64,000 nt of DNA from Kingdonia uniflora (taxonomy: Eukaryota; Streptophyta; Magnoliopsida; Ranunculales; Circaeasteraceae): contig JACGCM010000715.1 of the NCBI GenBank assembly GCA_014058105.1, forward strand, positions 1,302,001 to 1,366,000. Direction: 5' to 3'. How positions within the stretch are numbered: the stretch's first letter is position 1; every line of letters begins with the position of its first letter. The notes under the pieces were generated by a model. That model ran no database searches. It was not told the origin of the DNA and saw only the letters and a list, made by a program, of their open reading frames with translations. The translations under genes and the position numbers were made by a program. Positions 12,201 to 22,786 of the stretch are shown one piece after another.

Positions 12201-13366
12201 TTAGTCTGATTGGATAGGATGGAACCATTATTAAGAGCTACTTCCGTAATAAGACTCTGTTGAGTTTTGATCCTATGTAAAGCATGGAAGTACTTTGTAT
12301 TTCTCTTCCCACTAACCAGCCAAGAAGCTTTAGCTTTCTGCTTTCAGATGGAATCTTCAAGATTAAGGAGACCATTAAGAGAGCATTGCTTGGAAGAGGC
12401 TTCCCTTATAAGACTATCCGAATAGTTTTCATCCAACTGAGCCTGCAGGCCCGCGAGTTCTGCTTCACTGGTCTCTATTTGTGTCGTTAATCCCCCCAAA
12501 TTATCTTTCCTCCAGAGCTTAATTAAAACTTTAAGCCGTTGAAGCTTCTTCATAAGCACAAATAAAGGATCTCCAGACAACCTTTCGCCCCAAGATTGAT
12601 TAACAAGATCGTTGAAATTGTTAATAGAAACCCAACCTTTGAAAAATCTGAACGGGATGTTGTTTGGTTTGGGGAGTTGTTGGGTACAGCCAACCATGGC
12701 CGAATGATCAGAGATATCTCTAGTCGTGTAAATGAAAGACCAACCTTCAAACTTTTGAGACTAAGCATTGTTGTATAGTGCTCGATCAAGTCTTCGCAGG
12801 ATTTTAACTCTTCCTTTTTGACTGTTGCACCAAGAGAATTTGGGGCCAGTGGAGAAACTTTTAATAAGATTGCAAGAGTTGATGCAGTCATTAAATTCCG
12901 TTATGGAGCAAGGAAGAGGTCCTGTACCGCCACTTCGTTCATCCTAATTACGAATGCAATTAAAGTCCCCAATAGCCAGCCAAGGAAGATTGAGAGCTGT
13001 AATATTAATCATGCCAGTCCACAACGCTCTTCTTGCAGAAAGTGTGACCTTGCCATGAATTGCTAAGATTAATATCCCATCATGAATAATAGTAATTTGC
13101 TGAGGAGACCCCGTTACAATGACAGGATCTTGTAGACCTTTTTGCTAGAGACACCACAGATTCCCTAGCCTGGAATCACAATCATTTGAGATAAAAGAGT
13201 GACTATAATCTGAGAGACCCAGTTTGAGAATATTTGATAAGGTTGATTTTATTTGAGGTTCTGCTATGAAAATAAATTTTGGTTTAGATTTTCTCACCAG
13301 CCGTTGAAGAGTGAGTCTGGAGAGATTATTACCAATGCCTCGGATATTCCAAAAGAGCACATTCAT
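9269..13366 (-). pseudogene. LINE ORF2: endonuclease, reverse transcriptase, zinc knuckle, RNase H
   Basis: One frame runs from an ATG at 13366 (MNVLFWNIRGIGNN) to a TAA at 9269-9271, about 1365 codons, the normal length for a plant L1 ORF2. Domains in order: apurinic-type endonuclease (NIRGIGN; WLAIGDFNCIRN near 12960; SDHSA near 12710), reverse transcriptase (KIDISQAFDTVSW near 11630; RGLRQGFPLSP near 11450; FADD near 11310), a cysteine-rich zf-RVT segment (CSLCLCNLETLDHLLWQC near 10120-10170) and RNase H (KINVGGVAIGSPGTASIEA near 9690-9720). I counted 12 in-frame stops, all TAG or TGA, and no frameshift. Each stop can be explained by a single G-to-A or C-to-T change at a Trp, Gln or Arg codon. 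It lies downstream of ORF1 and overlaps its end. Not functional as it stands. Confidence 0.9.
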
Positions 13367-14597
13367 TGAGAACCATTTTTTTGTTGTTGCTGGATCGAGT
13401 GTTAGGATAGTTTTTCCCCACACTAAATCCTGTAACTTTTTTCTTGGCCATGTTCTTATCCTGAGTTTTTTGATGCTTTCCCGGTGTTTCCCAAACCCCT
13501 TCTTGAGATATTAATGCTTCATCCCTCTCAGTATCTTCTACCATGTCTTCCCACTTGAGGGCTGACTGATGTCGGATAATCGCTGTTTCTTTAAGCAGTT
13601 GATGAGAGTTTCCTGGATCATCAGATGGTCTGTTGGTGTCCACCAAATCCTTTCCATCTTTTGGTGTACTTTGCTCAAAGATAGTTAGAGCTTGAAAGTT
13701 TTGCAGCTGTAACTGAAAATCCTCATTGCCAGCCGACTCCTGGTTAGAGGAACTGGCCTCAAAGGTTTGCTTTGGTATTTTGTCGAACGCCTCTGTTGTT
13801 TCCACTTTAGCTACCACCAATTCTTCAATTGTCTTTTACTCATTTCCTCTCTATGCTTTTTCTTCCAGATTTTTTCCTCTGGTTCTTGGTGAGTACTGTT
13901 TCGGGAGCTGGAGTCTCTACATTCTTTTGCTTCTCTTTTGGTTCCTCAGCTCTGAGAACTTGTTCTTTGATAGCTCTGCATTCAACAAAAGAATGGCCAA
14001 TAATCTTGCAGTGACTACAGAATTTAGAGGTAGAGCCCAGCTCAACTCTTTGCCAGAAATCATCGTCGTCAACTTCCACCAGAATTTTATTTGGGATAGG
14101 CGCTGCAAGATCAATATCTACAAGAACTTTTGCGAAGTAACCAAAATCCATTGTCGAAGATGAATGATCAATTTGAATGGGTGTGCCCAGAGTTCTCCCA
14201 AGAGACATCAATGTCTCCATTTCCCAGAATTCAACTCCTAAAGCCGAGAATTTTACCCACACAAGGGCATGAGAGTTCTTTTGCTTCTCATGATCGAAGA
14301 AGGAACTCCAAGGGGAGAGCCGAAGCAACTGCTTCCCAATAGGATGGTGATGTATCCCTTACCCACTGGGATTAATCTGCAGCCTCCGATTGGTATCCAG
14401 AGAGCAATCGCTTGATCCCGAGCTTCCATCATTGTGACCTTTTGCAAGTGTAGTCTGCAAACTAGATTAAATCTATTTCTATACAAACCCCTTTTATGGG
14501 ATTCAATTGGCACCTTGATAGATGGAAAATCCCCTCTTCTTCCAGGGATGGGGAGTTGTTCAAGGGAACAGCTGCGACCCGCATTTTCCTTTGCCAT
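13329..14597 (-). pseudogene. LINE ORF1: DUF4283-like protein with CCHC zinc knuckle
   Basis: Three overlapping minus-strand frames form ORF1. The first (14597-14253) holds the N-terminal part (LQKVTMMEARDQAIALW). The second (14328-13840) holds HALVWVKFSALGVEFWE and a zinc knuckle CSHCKIIGHSFVEC (C-x2-C-x4-H-x4-C) near 13990-14030. The third (13820-13329) is a polar, Ser/Glu-rich tail ending just past the ORF2 start. This is the usual plan of plant L1 ORF1, an RNA-binding chaperone packaged with the LINE RNA. A frameshift or small deletion near 14320 and another shift near 13825 break it. The start at 14597 is the first ATG after the 5' leader. Confidence 0.82.
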
Positions 14598-14797
14598 CTC
14601 AAAATATGTTGAAGTATCATTTATGCTTGGGTTTGAACCGATTGGAGCCCTAACAAAAGAGCTCTCTAATTCCTAAAGATTCATGATCGAAAGAAGGATT
14701 TTGGCAAGTTAATCAGTGATTTGGCGCTGAGATTCAGCTGTTCCCAATTGAATCAAGCAATCGCAACCCATATTTCCCTCCCTCAATAGGTTGAAAG

Positions 14798-14998
14798 GCT
14801 TGAAGAGATCGTTGTAACCCGTTTGATCATCTTAGTGGATTGTTTGGGGAGTGGTTTTTTATCCTCTAGGGTTTTCCACTTCCCCCTATGGGAAACCTTG
14901 TGTTCTTTATTGTTATGTGTTTTTTAGTTTTATTGATTGGCATATTCTACGTATCGTTCTTGTCGTTGAAGAGAGATTACCTACCTCGATTCTCAACA
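14798..14998 (+). repeat. Copia 3' LTR, right part, with right LINE target duplication
   Basis: After the right copy of the LINE target duplication (14798-14813) the copia LTR continues (GTAACCCGTTTGATC...) and ends CTCAACA at 14998. The next base starts hAT transposase sequence, so this end marks the copia insertion point in the hAT gene. The outer target duplication cannot be checked because the 5' LTR is absent. Confidence 0.75.
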
Positions 14999-15374
14999 AT
15001 ATATTGGCTCTAGTACCGCTAGGGTACTTACGATTGTACCCCAAAATTGAGAATCTCCCAAAATATCGGTAATTAGTTTTGCTTCATTTGTGTTTATGTC
15101 TTTGCATCTCAACCAATCTTGAGAGGTAAACATTTGTTGGACACTATCTTTCTTGTCATGAAGGCTTTTTAATGTAATATAATTTGTCATAAATCTCGTG
15201 GGAGCTGGTTTTACAATATTACCCCCTCATTTCTTTCTCATCATTGCAAGAACACTAAATTTTTAAAAAATTAGGATTTGAAAATTGTAAAAAATAACTT
15301 GAATAATAAGTATTGTAATTGGAATTTCTTACTGATTATGGTTGCAGATACATTTTGTGATTTTACTTGTTCTT
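14999..15374 (-). pseudogene. hAT transposase fragment 3 (central region), with intron
   Basis: On the minus strand this continues the hAT gene interrupted by element A. Reading starts inside the SRAxKIT segment at 15374, reaches CNHN, crosses a probable 78-bp intron (15255-15332; donor GTAAGAAA, acceptor AAATTTAG) and resumes with VLAMMRKK, KPAPTRFMTNYITLKSL and QFWGTIVSTLAVLEPI. These motifs (RPAPTRFATNFI-like, then a VLEP end) lie between the DUF659 core and the C-terminal dimerisation domain of plant hAT transposases. One premature stop (TGA after MRKK) is visible. The piece ends at the copia LTR at 14998; the C-terminal dimerisation part is not found anywhere in the window. Confidence 0.82.
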
Positions 15375-16118
15375 TGCAGTAGCCTACTTGCAGCCTTCTA
15401 GCTCTAGTCGAACATTCAAAGGCAACATCGAAGCCTACACGAATACCTCAAAGCCCATTCAATATGAAAATAGGCCTTCCTAGACTACAAGAAGATGAAG
15501 CCTCGACTATGAACAAGCCTCAAAGACGAAGACAGATCCGTCAGCACACGAACACCACATCAGCATCAAAAATACTTTGGCCATAGTTGTACATGGTCAA
15601 AGGCAGACATGTCAGATAAGCCAACTCACCAGAGAAGAACGGCAACACAGTTAGTCCCAACGACTACAACGACAGAACCAACAATGGTTATAATGCCAGA
15701 GTATAGTGCCAGACCTGTCATTTACGGCGTCAACACCAACTCTGGGATACCCGCCTGATACCTGGAAGACATACCTGTAATTTAACTTTCCTTAGTGACT
15801 TAGCCCATCCTATATTCTATAAATAGGAGGGAGGGGAACCAAAGGAGGGTTACGAAATCTCTCCCCATAACCCTTGCAGTTTGCCTTCGATCACTCTGTA
15901 AATTATCCAGTACTCGAACCTTCGACTACTCGACAGTAATATCAAATCTCATAAAAATCCTTATCGGAGGTCGTGGAGTGTCCCATTCTAGGCCTCCACG
16001 CAAGTATATTGTCAGTAGGTTATTTGTATTATTGATTATATGCTTGAACCCTTTGATTGAAGATAAATCTCATAGTGTAAGAACCAACTTCCTCTCCTTG
16101 CGAAGTTGGGCCTCTACA
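15375..16118 (+). repeat. 5' LTR of element A
   Basis: 744 bp, TGCAG...CTACA (TG...CA ends). It contains TCTATAAATA (15816-15825). Aligned by eye with the 3' LTR, the first 250 bp differ at about 20 sites, mostly transitions. The 3' LTR has a short deletion. Confidence 0.9.
15816..15825 (+). promoter_or_regulatory. TATA box of LTR A
   Basis: TCTATAAATA is conserved at 28033-28042 in the 3' LTR, followed in both by AGGAGGGA. Confidence 0.7.
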
Positions 16119-16140
16119 TTTGACGCTGTCTGTGCTTTCC
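16119..16140 (+). other. Primer-binding-site region of element A
   Basis: TTTGACGCTGTCTGTG follows the LTR end. It is a diverged form of the TTTGGCGCCGTCTGTG found at the same place in element B (29299-29314) and is the tRNA primer site of Tat-type elements. Two substitutions in the core would weaken priming. Confidence 0.65.
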
Positions 16141-16201
16141 CACCCCACTAGTCTCCCCCTACCTTGTACTTCCCTTTTTCAATTCCTACAAATTTCTTTT
16201 A

Positions 16202-17960
16202 ATGGCCCCCACCCTCAGCTCCACTTCTACCCATGCTGACAACTCTGCCGACGGAGTAGCTACATAGCTAGCCCTTCTTACTCAGCAATTCGCACAGGCT
16301 GAATAGCGTCACTGAATGCAATTGTGTGAGGAACACGAAGAGCACCGACAAGAGTTTGAAGCCGAAGAGCAGCGCCGTTTAGATGATGCCGACATGCAAT
16401 ACCGTGCCATCGATGACCTACACAACATAGTTTGTGAGTTGCAACGGTTACAGCCTCTTGACTCCCCTCTGCCATCTCGAGCACCCGCCCCGTCGCGCAT
16501 GTCTGCCCGCGCTCGACTGGGGCCCCTACCACATCTGGAAGTACCCCCGGTCCATCTTGGTACCGAGGATGTTCCCCCTACTGTTCCCCCTAGTGGCTTT
16601 ATCCATCTTGGCATCCATCCCACGGAGGACTCCTCTGACTCTACCCTTCGCTCATCCAGACACCCCAAACGCTGCCCTGCTCGGGAACATCTCGGGGAGT
16701 ACAGCGCCGAACACACGCCAAACATTCGGCCTCATCACCCTCAAACCTATCGATCCCCCCTTCATTCTGCCTATCGTGCATAGCAGGACCTCGACTACAA
16801 AATCTACCCTACCATCCGCATCAGTGCGAGCCTAACATCAAATTCATGTAGTCGGTTACACAACCCCCTCTACCCCAAACTCCTCACTATCGAGGTGCCT
16901 CCAAATTTTCGAGCCCCCAAAATTAGGAAATATCATAACACCGATCCTCAATCCCACATTCTAGAATTCCAAAATCTTCTAAGCCTCTACTCTACGGTTG
17001 ACTACCTGATATGTCAACTTTCCCCTACCAGCCTTACAAATAGCCCTCTTTGTTGGTATCATAACCCTTCTAATGGCTTGATTCAAAGCTTCGAGCTATC
17101 TAGCCTCTTCATCGCCCAATTTGCCTTCAACAAGGACCGCAAAGTTTGAGTCGATACCCTCTTCAATTTTAAAAAATTCCGTAGTAAAACCCTTGAGGCC
17201 TTTACCAAGAGGTTCCTCGACTAGTTGCACAAAGTTGAAAACCTCGATTGCGCGAATGCCATACTCACGTATTCGAATGCTTTATCGGATAACAGCCGTG
17301 CTAAAGAGTACCTAGTCCTCTCCAAACTACAAACCCTCAAGGAGATGCTCTCAAAAGTTAATGGCTATATTGACCTTGAACACCTCCGCGAGTTAAATAA
17401 ATAGGGGTAGCCTTCGACCACCAACCCAAATAAATCTCGATAAGGCCCACCCTCTACTCCTACACCCCAGATCACTCCCGTCTCACAAGAAACTGAGAGC
17501 CGTAAACGTTCTCACATTGACAATAATGCCGAAGCTCGCAAAAAATGACCAAAGCCGGTCCTACCCTGACTTACTGCCCTTATCAAAACCCTTCTACCAC
17601 AGATCCAAGCGGACCCCATATGGCGTACACCTTTCCCCATCGAAGTTAAACAAGGTGAACCTTACTGCGCCAAATATAAGTGCAATTGCCATCACACCTA
17701 CCCTGCAATGCTCTCTCGAAATAATCCTCAAGGCAGGTCGTCTATATAAGTATGTCGCCGACCTCCCTAGTTACCTCGATAGGCCATACCTCAAACCTCA
17801 ACCCACTCTTGCTGCCGACCTAGCGGAAGTTCACATCTACCAAGTTTATTTTATCGAAGTAAACAATATCGACAACGGCCGTTCCAAGAGCAAGCACAAG
17901 CGTGTCGAGGAATGCAGTAAACTCACTTACCATGAGAAGTTGCCCGCCCTCCTACCCGAA
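16202..17960 (+). pseudogene. Element A gag
   Basis: ATG at 16202 opens a frame (MAPTLSSTSTHADNS) broken by three early stops before 16316, then an acidic helical stretch (LCEEHEEHRQEFEAEEQRRL). The capsid-like core is seen in pieces: KYHNTDPQSHILEFQNLLSL (16931-16990), a WYH segment near 17055, and TLEAFTKRF...NLDCANAILTYSNALSDNS near 17180-17300. These are hallmarks of the retrotransposon gag family, which forms virus-like particles. Frame changes occur near 16790 and 17150. The C-terminal linker to protease continues near 17600-17960 in several frames. A gag zinc knuckle is not clearly preserved. Confidence 0.82.
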
Positions 17961-18430
17961 TTTAGCCATTGTCCTCAACCTGAGGGCATCTCATTCATCG
18001 ACTGTGATACATCACATGTTTTTTCCCCATTCTGACCCTTTAGTCATCATGATTAATGTCGAATACCTCATCCTCCACACCATGTTTATCGATATTGGAA
18101 GTGCAGCCGATGTATTTTTCCTTCAAAGCGTCCAAGCCATGAACAAAACAGACCTCATCACTACTGCCAATGTCAAACTGAAAGGTTTTAATGGGGCTAC
18201 GGAAGTTACCATTGGTTGAATCAGCCTTCCTGTTACTACTGGCCCAGTTATACTGCAAACCAGTTTTCTTGTTATGGATAAGAAATCTGAGTACCTAGGA
18301 ATCCTTGGGGGCGACTGGCTTCATGTCATGCGCGCAATACCTTCGACTTATCATCAGACCCTTCGTTTTAATACCCCCTGTGGAACGTAGAACTTGAAAG
18401 GTTCTCAATGCCTTGCCCGTTGGTGTGACC
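17961..18430 (+). pseudogene. Element A aspartic protease
   Basis: The frame starting FIDCDTSH gives DPLVIMINVEYLILHTMFID and then IDIGSAADVFF near 18091-18120, the retropepsin active-site segment (usually D-T/S-G-S/A). The flap-side strand (SEYLGILGGDWLH, 18280-18325) is the usual ILGRxWL end of the domain. The active-site second residue is Ile where Thr or Ser is normal. A TGA stop interrupts at 18218. The protease would cut the gag-pol polyprotein. Confidence 0.8.
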
Positions 18431-18559
18431 ATCCAGAGATCGATTAGACCCAAAAACTCATCAAATTACCATAGCAATCACTGTCTCCCTCTATCCATGT
18501 ACCTTCGACACCTGCCCTCTCACCCATCGATCCCACTATCTATATTGATCTTGACAGTC

Positions 18560-19440
18560 CTGGTCGAGGTACATTCATCAGAACTTTTCTAGATGAGGCT
18601 AAGCACCTCAAACTCACAGACTTCTTTCGAACAAACAAAGAGGTCTTCGCATGGACATTTCAGGGGATGCCCTGTGTCGATCCCAGCTTAGCCTGTCATC
18701 GCCTCGACCTTATCCCACACTCCACAGCAGTAAAATTAAAGAAGCGTACCTTGGCACCAAAACTTCGAGAGGCTGCAAACCTCGAGGTCGACAAACTTAT
18801 AGTCGCGGGTTTCATCAGAGAAGTCAAGTATGCTGATTGGATATCTAACATTGTTGTAGTTCCTAAAAAGAACGGTAAGATCAGAATCTATGTTGACTTC
18901 ACAGACCTTGACAAGCACACATTGAAGGACAGCTTTCCCCTCCCGATCATTTTAGTACTTCTTGATGCCACTGCTGGAAATGAGCATTTTTCGACGATGG
19001 ATGCGACTTTGGGTTACAATCAGGTCCCCCCCTCCCTGAGGATCAACATAAAAATTCTTTTATCACTGAACAAGGCCTTTACTGTTTTAACGTCATGCCC
19101 TTCGGCCTCAAAAATACGGGTGCCACCTACCAACGTCTGGTTACAACCATGATCAAGCCCATGCTTGGCAAGTCGATCGAAGTTTACATCAACGACATGT
19201 TATGTAAGAGCCTCCAAAAACAGACCCACATCCAGAACCTAGCCGAAGTCTTTAGGATACTTCAAACATGCAACATGAAACTTAACCCAGACAAATGCCA
19301 GCTTGGTGTTTCATGTGGCAAATTTCTTGGCCACCTCATCTACAAATAAGGTATCAAGATCGACCCTACCCATATCCGAGCCCTCATCGACATGCCTTCG
19401 CCCTAAACCAAAAAAGTTGTTCAAAAAGGTGACTGGTAAA
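18560..19440 (+). pseudogene. Element A reverse transcriptase
   Basis: Frames across this stretch give the standard order: FAWTFQGMP...CHRLDLIPHS, AGFIREVKYADWISNIVVVP, KKNGKIRIYVDFTDLDKHTL, FSTMDATLGYNQ, MPFGLKNTGATYQR and YINDMLCKS (19188-19212), then CNMKLNPDKCQLGV. The catalytic box reads Y-I-N-D where Y-I/V-D-D is required, a single G-to-A change in the sense codon. A frameshift lies near 19040 and another near 19345. Even apart from the shifts the enzyme would be inactive. Confidence 0.88.
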
Positions 19441-20085
19441 ATAGTAGCCCTTAACCGTTTCATTTCTAAATCCTCAGACCGCTGTGCTTGGCTCTTTTCT
19501 CTCTTAATCGACCAAGGCATCCACAAGGCTAAAAAGAAAAATAACCCTAGGATCAATTGGACACCCGACTGTGAATAGGCCTTCCTCGAACTTAAAACAT
19601 ACCTTGGTTGACCACCTAGAATTAGCACCCTGGTAGAAGGTGAAATGCTTTCTTTATACCTCGCAGTCACTGACACTTCAATCAGCTCAGTCCTCATTCG
19701 ACTCAAATCCAACATTGAAAAATCTATATATTTTATCAGCAAAAATCTGGCACCTGCAGAAACTCGATACACAAAACTTGAGCGTTTTCTCCTCACCCTT
19801 TTCTATACTTCCTGAAAACTTAAACCATATTTTTAAGCTCACCCTATCCGTGTTATAACAAGTTATCCCCTTCGAGAACTTTTAAGCAAGAAAGAAAAAT
19901 CGAGACGAGTACAACAGTGATCCGTTTATCTGGGGGAACACGATATCACATTTGAGAAGCAAATATCCCAAAAAGACCAAGCAGTCGCCGATTTCCTTGC
20001 TGACTTCTCGGTCGAAGATATCGATTGGGAGGAACACGAGGACGAACTACCAGAAGACCAGCCCGAACCCATAGACCCATGGAAC
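19441..20085 (+). pseudogene. Element A RNase H (first) and connection
   Basis: KIVALNRFISKSSDRC begins the segment, followed in shifted frames by LYLAVTDTSISSVLIR, KSIYFISKNLAPAETRYTKL and LGEHDITFEKQI (19930-19970). This is the ordinary gypsy RNase H that follows RT, and it ends in the ADFLADFSVED spacer near 19990-20020 (usual for Tat elements). At least three stops (TAG and TGA) and two frameshifts are present. Confidence 0.78.
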
Positions 20086-20560
20086 CCCAACACAGGCTGG
20101 CATCTCTTCACAAACGGATCAACTGAACCTAACAGTTCAGGGATCGGTATCGTCTTGGTCACACCCACCAATGATCGAATTGAAAAGGCAGTCAAGTTAA
20201 ACTTCGAATGCTCTAACAACGAGGTTGAGTATGAATCCTTTATCCATGGCCTCGACCTCATACTCGATGTTGGTGTCCCTAAACTTATAGTTTTCACAGA
20301 TTCCCAACTCGTCCAGAGACAATACTCAGGTAAAAATCAAGCCAACAGTCGCATAGCCAAATATGCTACTCTCGTCTGCCAGAGCATGGACCTTTTCCCT
20401 GAAAAATATTTTATTACCCATTGTCCCAGAGGAAAAAATAGACACGCAGATGCCCTCGCTTACATAACAGCTATACTAGGCCAGTCTGAATCCCAAACTC
20501 TTCATATCGAAGTACTCAAAATCCCAAGTATCTATATGATGGAAGTCAATTCCATCAATA
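20086..20560 (+). pseudogene. Element A second, archaeal-type RNase H
   Basis: WHLFTNGSTEPNSSGIGIVL (20101-20160), NNEVEYESFIHGLDLILDVG, KLIVFTDSQLV and PRGKNRHADALAYI (20430-20470) make a second complete RNase H after the first. An added archaeal-type RNase H is a known hallmark of the Tat lineage. The first catalytic Asp (FTDGS) is Asn here; the Glu and the two later Asp residues are present. The frame is open from 20155 to 20841, unusually long for this element. Confidence 0.85.
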
Positions 20561-20689
20561 CTGGGGGCAAGAGTCTCAATCTAGACGACTGGCTAACACC
20601 ATTCCTCGATTACTTCAACAATACTATCCTCCCAGATGATCCCAAAGCTAAAAGGTCATTATTAGAAAACTGCCATAGATACACCATAC

Positions 20690-21855
20690 TCAAACGCGAG
20701 TTACATCACAAATCCCCAAATGGAGTCCTCCTTCAATGTATTTCTCAAAATGAAGCTTCTTCAATTCTAGCCAAGCTCCATGAAGGTACCTGCGGTGCTA
20801 ATACCGCTGGTCGATCTATGGCCTTTCCAGCCATCTTCTAAGGTTTATTCTGGCCCAATATGAAGAAACAAGCCGAAGAGTATGCCAAACACTGTAACAA
20901 ATGTCAGCGCCATGCCCGCGACATTCATAGCCCCTTATAAGACCTCCACTTTAACCAAGTCTCTTGGCCATTCAAACGATGGGCTATCGATCTTGTGGGT
21001 CCTTTTCTGAAAGCTTCGTGTAGCTGAGAAAGCATCCTTGTCGCAATAAATTATTTTACCAAATGGGTCGAAGCCGTACCTTTATGTCGAACCAGAGAAA
21101 AAGAAGTCATCAAATTCCTAATGGGAGAACATTATTACATGCTTCGGCTGCCCTCATATGATTGACAATGGTCCACAGTTCGTTGGGAACAAAGTCAGAA
21201 ATTTTCTCAAGAAGTACAACATCATCATCTCACCCTCAACACCTTACTACCCCCAAGGGAATGGTCAGGTCGCAGCAATCAATAAAACCATAGTCGACGG
21301 TTTCAAGAAGCGCGTCGATGCAAATAAAGGATGTTGGGTTCAGGAATTATAGTATGTCCTCTGGCCTTATCGAACATTACTAAGAAAAGTAATGGAATGC
21401 ACCCCTTTTCTCTTAGCCTATGGTACTGAAGCAGTGCTCCCTACTCAATTTGAAGTACCCACACGAGATCCCAACCTCCCAGACAAAGATAATGAGTTCA
21501 AACTTGGGTATAATATGCTATGGATCGACGAAATAAGAGACCGGGCCATCGCCAACCTTAGCCGTTACCATCTATCCCTCCAGAACTCATATAACAAAAA
21601 AGTTTGACCAATAAGTTTCAACATTGGAGATCTCGTACTTCGACGTGTCACACAGTCTTCGAAGCCTCGAAATACCGGCAAGCTAGCCAAATCCTGGGAA
21701 GGACCTTATGGCGTTTATGATAAAACTGACAAGGGTTCATATTACCTGATGACAAAAGATAAAGAGCCTCTGCCAAGTCCATGGAATACAATGCAGTTAG
21801 TATTATACAACAGGCTACGACCTTTACCTTGTTCTACTGATATAAATACAGTATA
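20690..21855 (+). pseudogene. Element A integrase
   Basis: The zinc-binding part is seen as LHEGTCGAN and WPNMKKQAEEYAKHCNKCQR (20855-20915). The catalytic core follows with RWAIDLVGPF (20980-21010), NYFTKWVEAVPL, IDNGPQFVGNKV (21159-21195) and PYYPQGNGQVAAINKTIVDG (21243-21302); the DDE Glu is Ala here (GQAE reads GQVA). The C-terminal part, FLLAYGTEAVLPTQFE and DLVLRRV...GKLAKSWEGPY, runs to about 21840. Stops occur at 20840, 20938, 21026, 21350 and 21605. Integrase would insert the cDNA copy. The loss of the Glu adds to the evidence of decay. Confidence 0.87.
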
Positions 21856-21897
21856 ATCAATGAACATATTTTCCCTTGAACTTCGTCTCCCATTTTC

Positions 21898-22560
21898 CAG
21901 TGAATTTCTTGGTTTACCCTAAGTATCATGTCAACTATTCGACCCGACTGATACTTGGGGGCGACCTTGAAAATTTTCAAGTCTCCAATTTCGAGCAAAC
22001 TTGAGGGGCACGAATGGTCGATAGACCGGACCCTCGAGGATGCATTGGGGGCGACCACGTTCTGCGTCGATCAGGCTCAGACCTTCGAAGTTCAGTAAAT
22101 TTCTTGGTTTACCCTAAGTATTATGTCAACCCTTCGACCCGACTGATACTTGGGGGCGACCTTGAAAATTTTCAAGTCTCCAATTTCAAGCAAACTCGAG
22201 GGGCACGAATGGTCGGCAGACCAGACCCTCGAGGATACATTGGGGGTGACCATGTTCTACTTCGATTAGGCTCAGTCCTTTGAAGTTCATTGAATTTCCT
22301 GGTTTACCCTAAGTATCATGTCAACCCTCGACCCGACTAATACTTGGGGGCGACCTTGAAAAGTTTTAAGCCTCCAATTTTGAACAAAATCGAGGGGAAC
22401 GAATGGTCAAGAGACCTGACCCTCGAGAACGCATTGGGGACGACCACGTTCTACTTCGATCAGGTTCAGGCCTCCAATGTCTAGTAAAAATATTTGTCTC
22501 ACCCAAGTGTCACATCCATCTCTCGACTGATACTCGGGGAACCACCATGAAGCTCTTCAA
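21898..22560 (+). repeat. 195-bp tandem repeat array in element A
   Basis: The phrase GGTTTACCCTAAGTAT starts at 21911, 22106 and 22301, giving two intervals of exactly 195 bp. A fourth, partial and more diverged copy runs from about 22485 to 22560. Each unit includes GATACTTGGGGGCGACC and GAGGGGCACGAATGGTC. It lies between integrase and the antisense gene. Tandem repeats in this 3' region are known in Tat/Ogre elements. Confidence 0.9.
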
Positions 22561-22786
22561 GGTTTGATAATTCTACAAGCATGCTATACTCACAACATAT
22601 ACAAGTATGCAAGAACATCAACAACTCTACAATAAACAAGAAATTTCAGTACAACATATATCAGAGAATCAAGTTCCATACAAATTAACAAACCAATTCA
22701 AGTCAAGTTCAGCATCCATCAGCAAGTCAAATCAATCACAAGTTCACAGCTCATCATTGTTCAAATACTACCATACAACAAAAAGA

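Larger units (their letters stand above)
9174..14797 (-). mobile_element. Full-length L1-type LINE, inserted in the copia LTR
   Basis: This 5.6-kb non-LTR retrotransposon on the minus strand has ORF1 (nucleic-acid binding), ORF2 (endonuclease, reverse transcriptase, RNase H) and a very short A tail (T run at 9172-9177 on the plus strand). A 16-bp target duplication flanks it. The copia LTR continues on either side. Its 5' untranslated part is about 14598-14797. Coding content is far better preserved than in the surrounding elements, which suggests a comparatively late insertion. Confidence 0.88.

Noticed and set aside
13726..14163. 145-codon plus-strand frame
   Set aside because: Complement of LINE ORF1; no motif of its own.
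16309..16725. 138-codon minus-strand, Cys/Arg/Ser-rich frame
   Set aside because: Shadow of element A gag, whose plus-strand frame shows the family features.
21898..22560. CRISPR-like array
   Set aside because: Repeats are adjacent 195-bp units without unique spacers, inside a plant retrotransposon.
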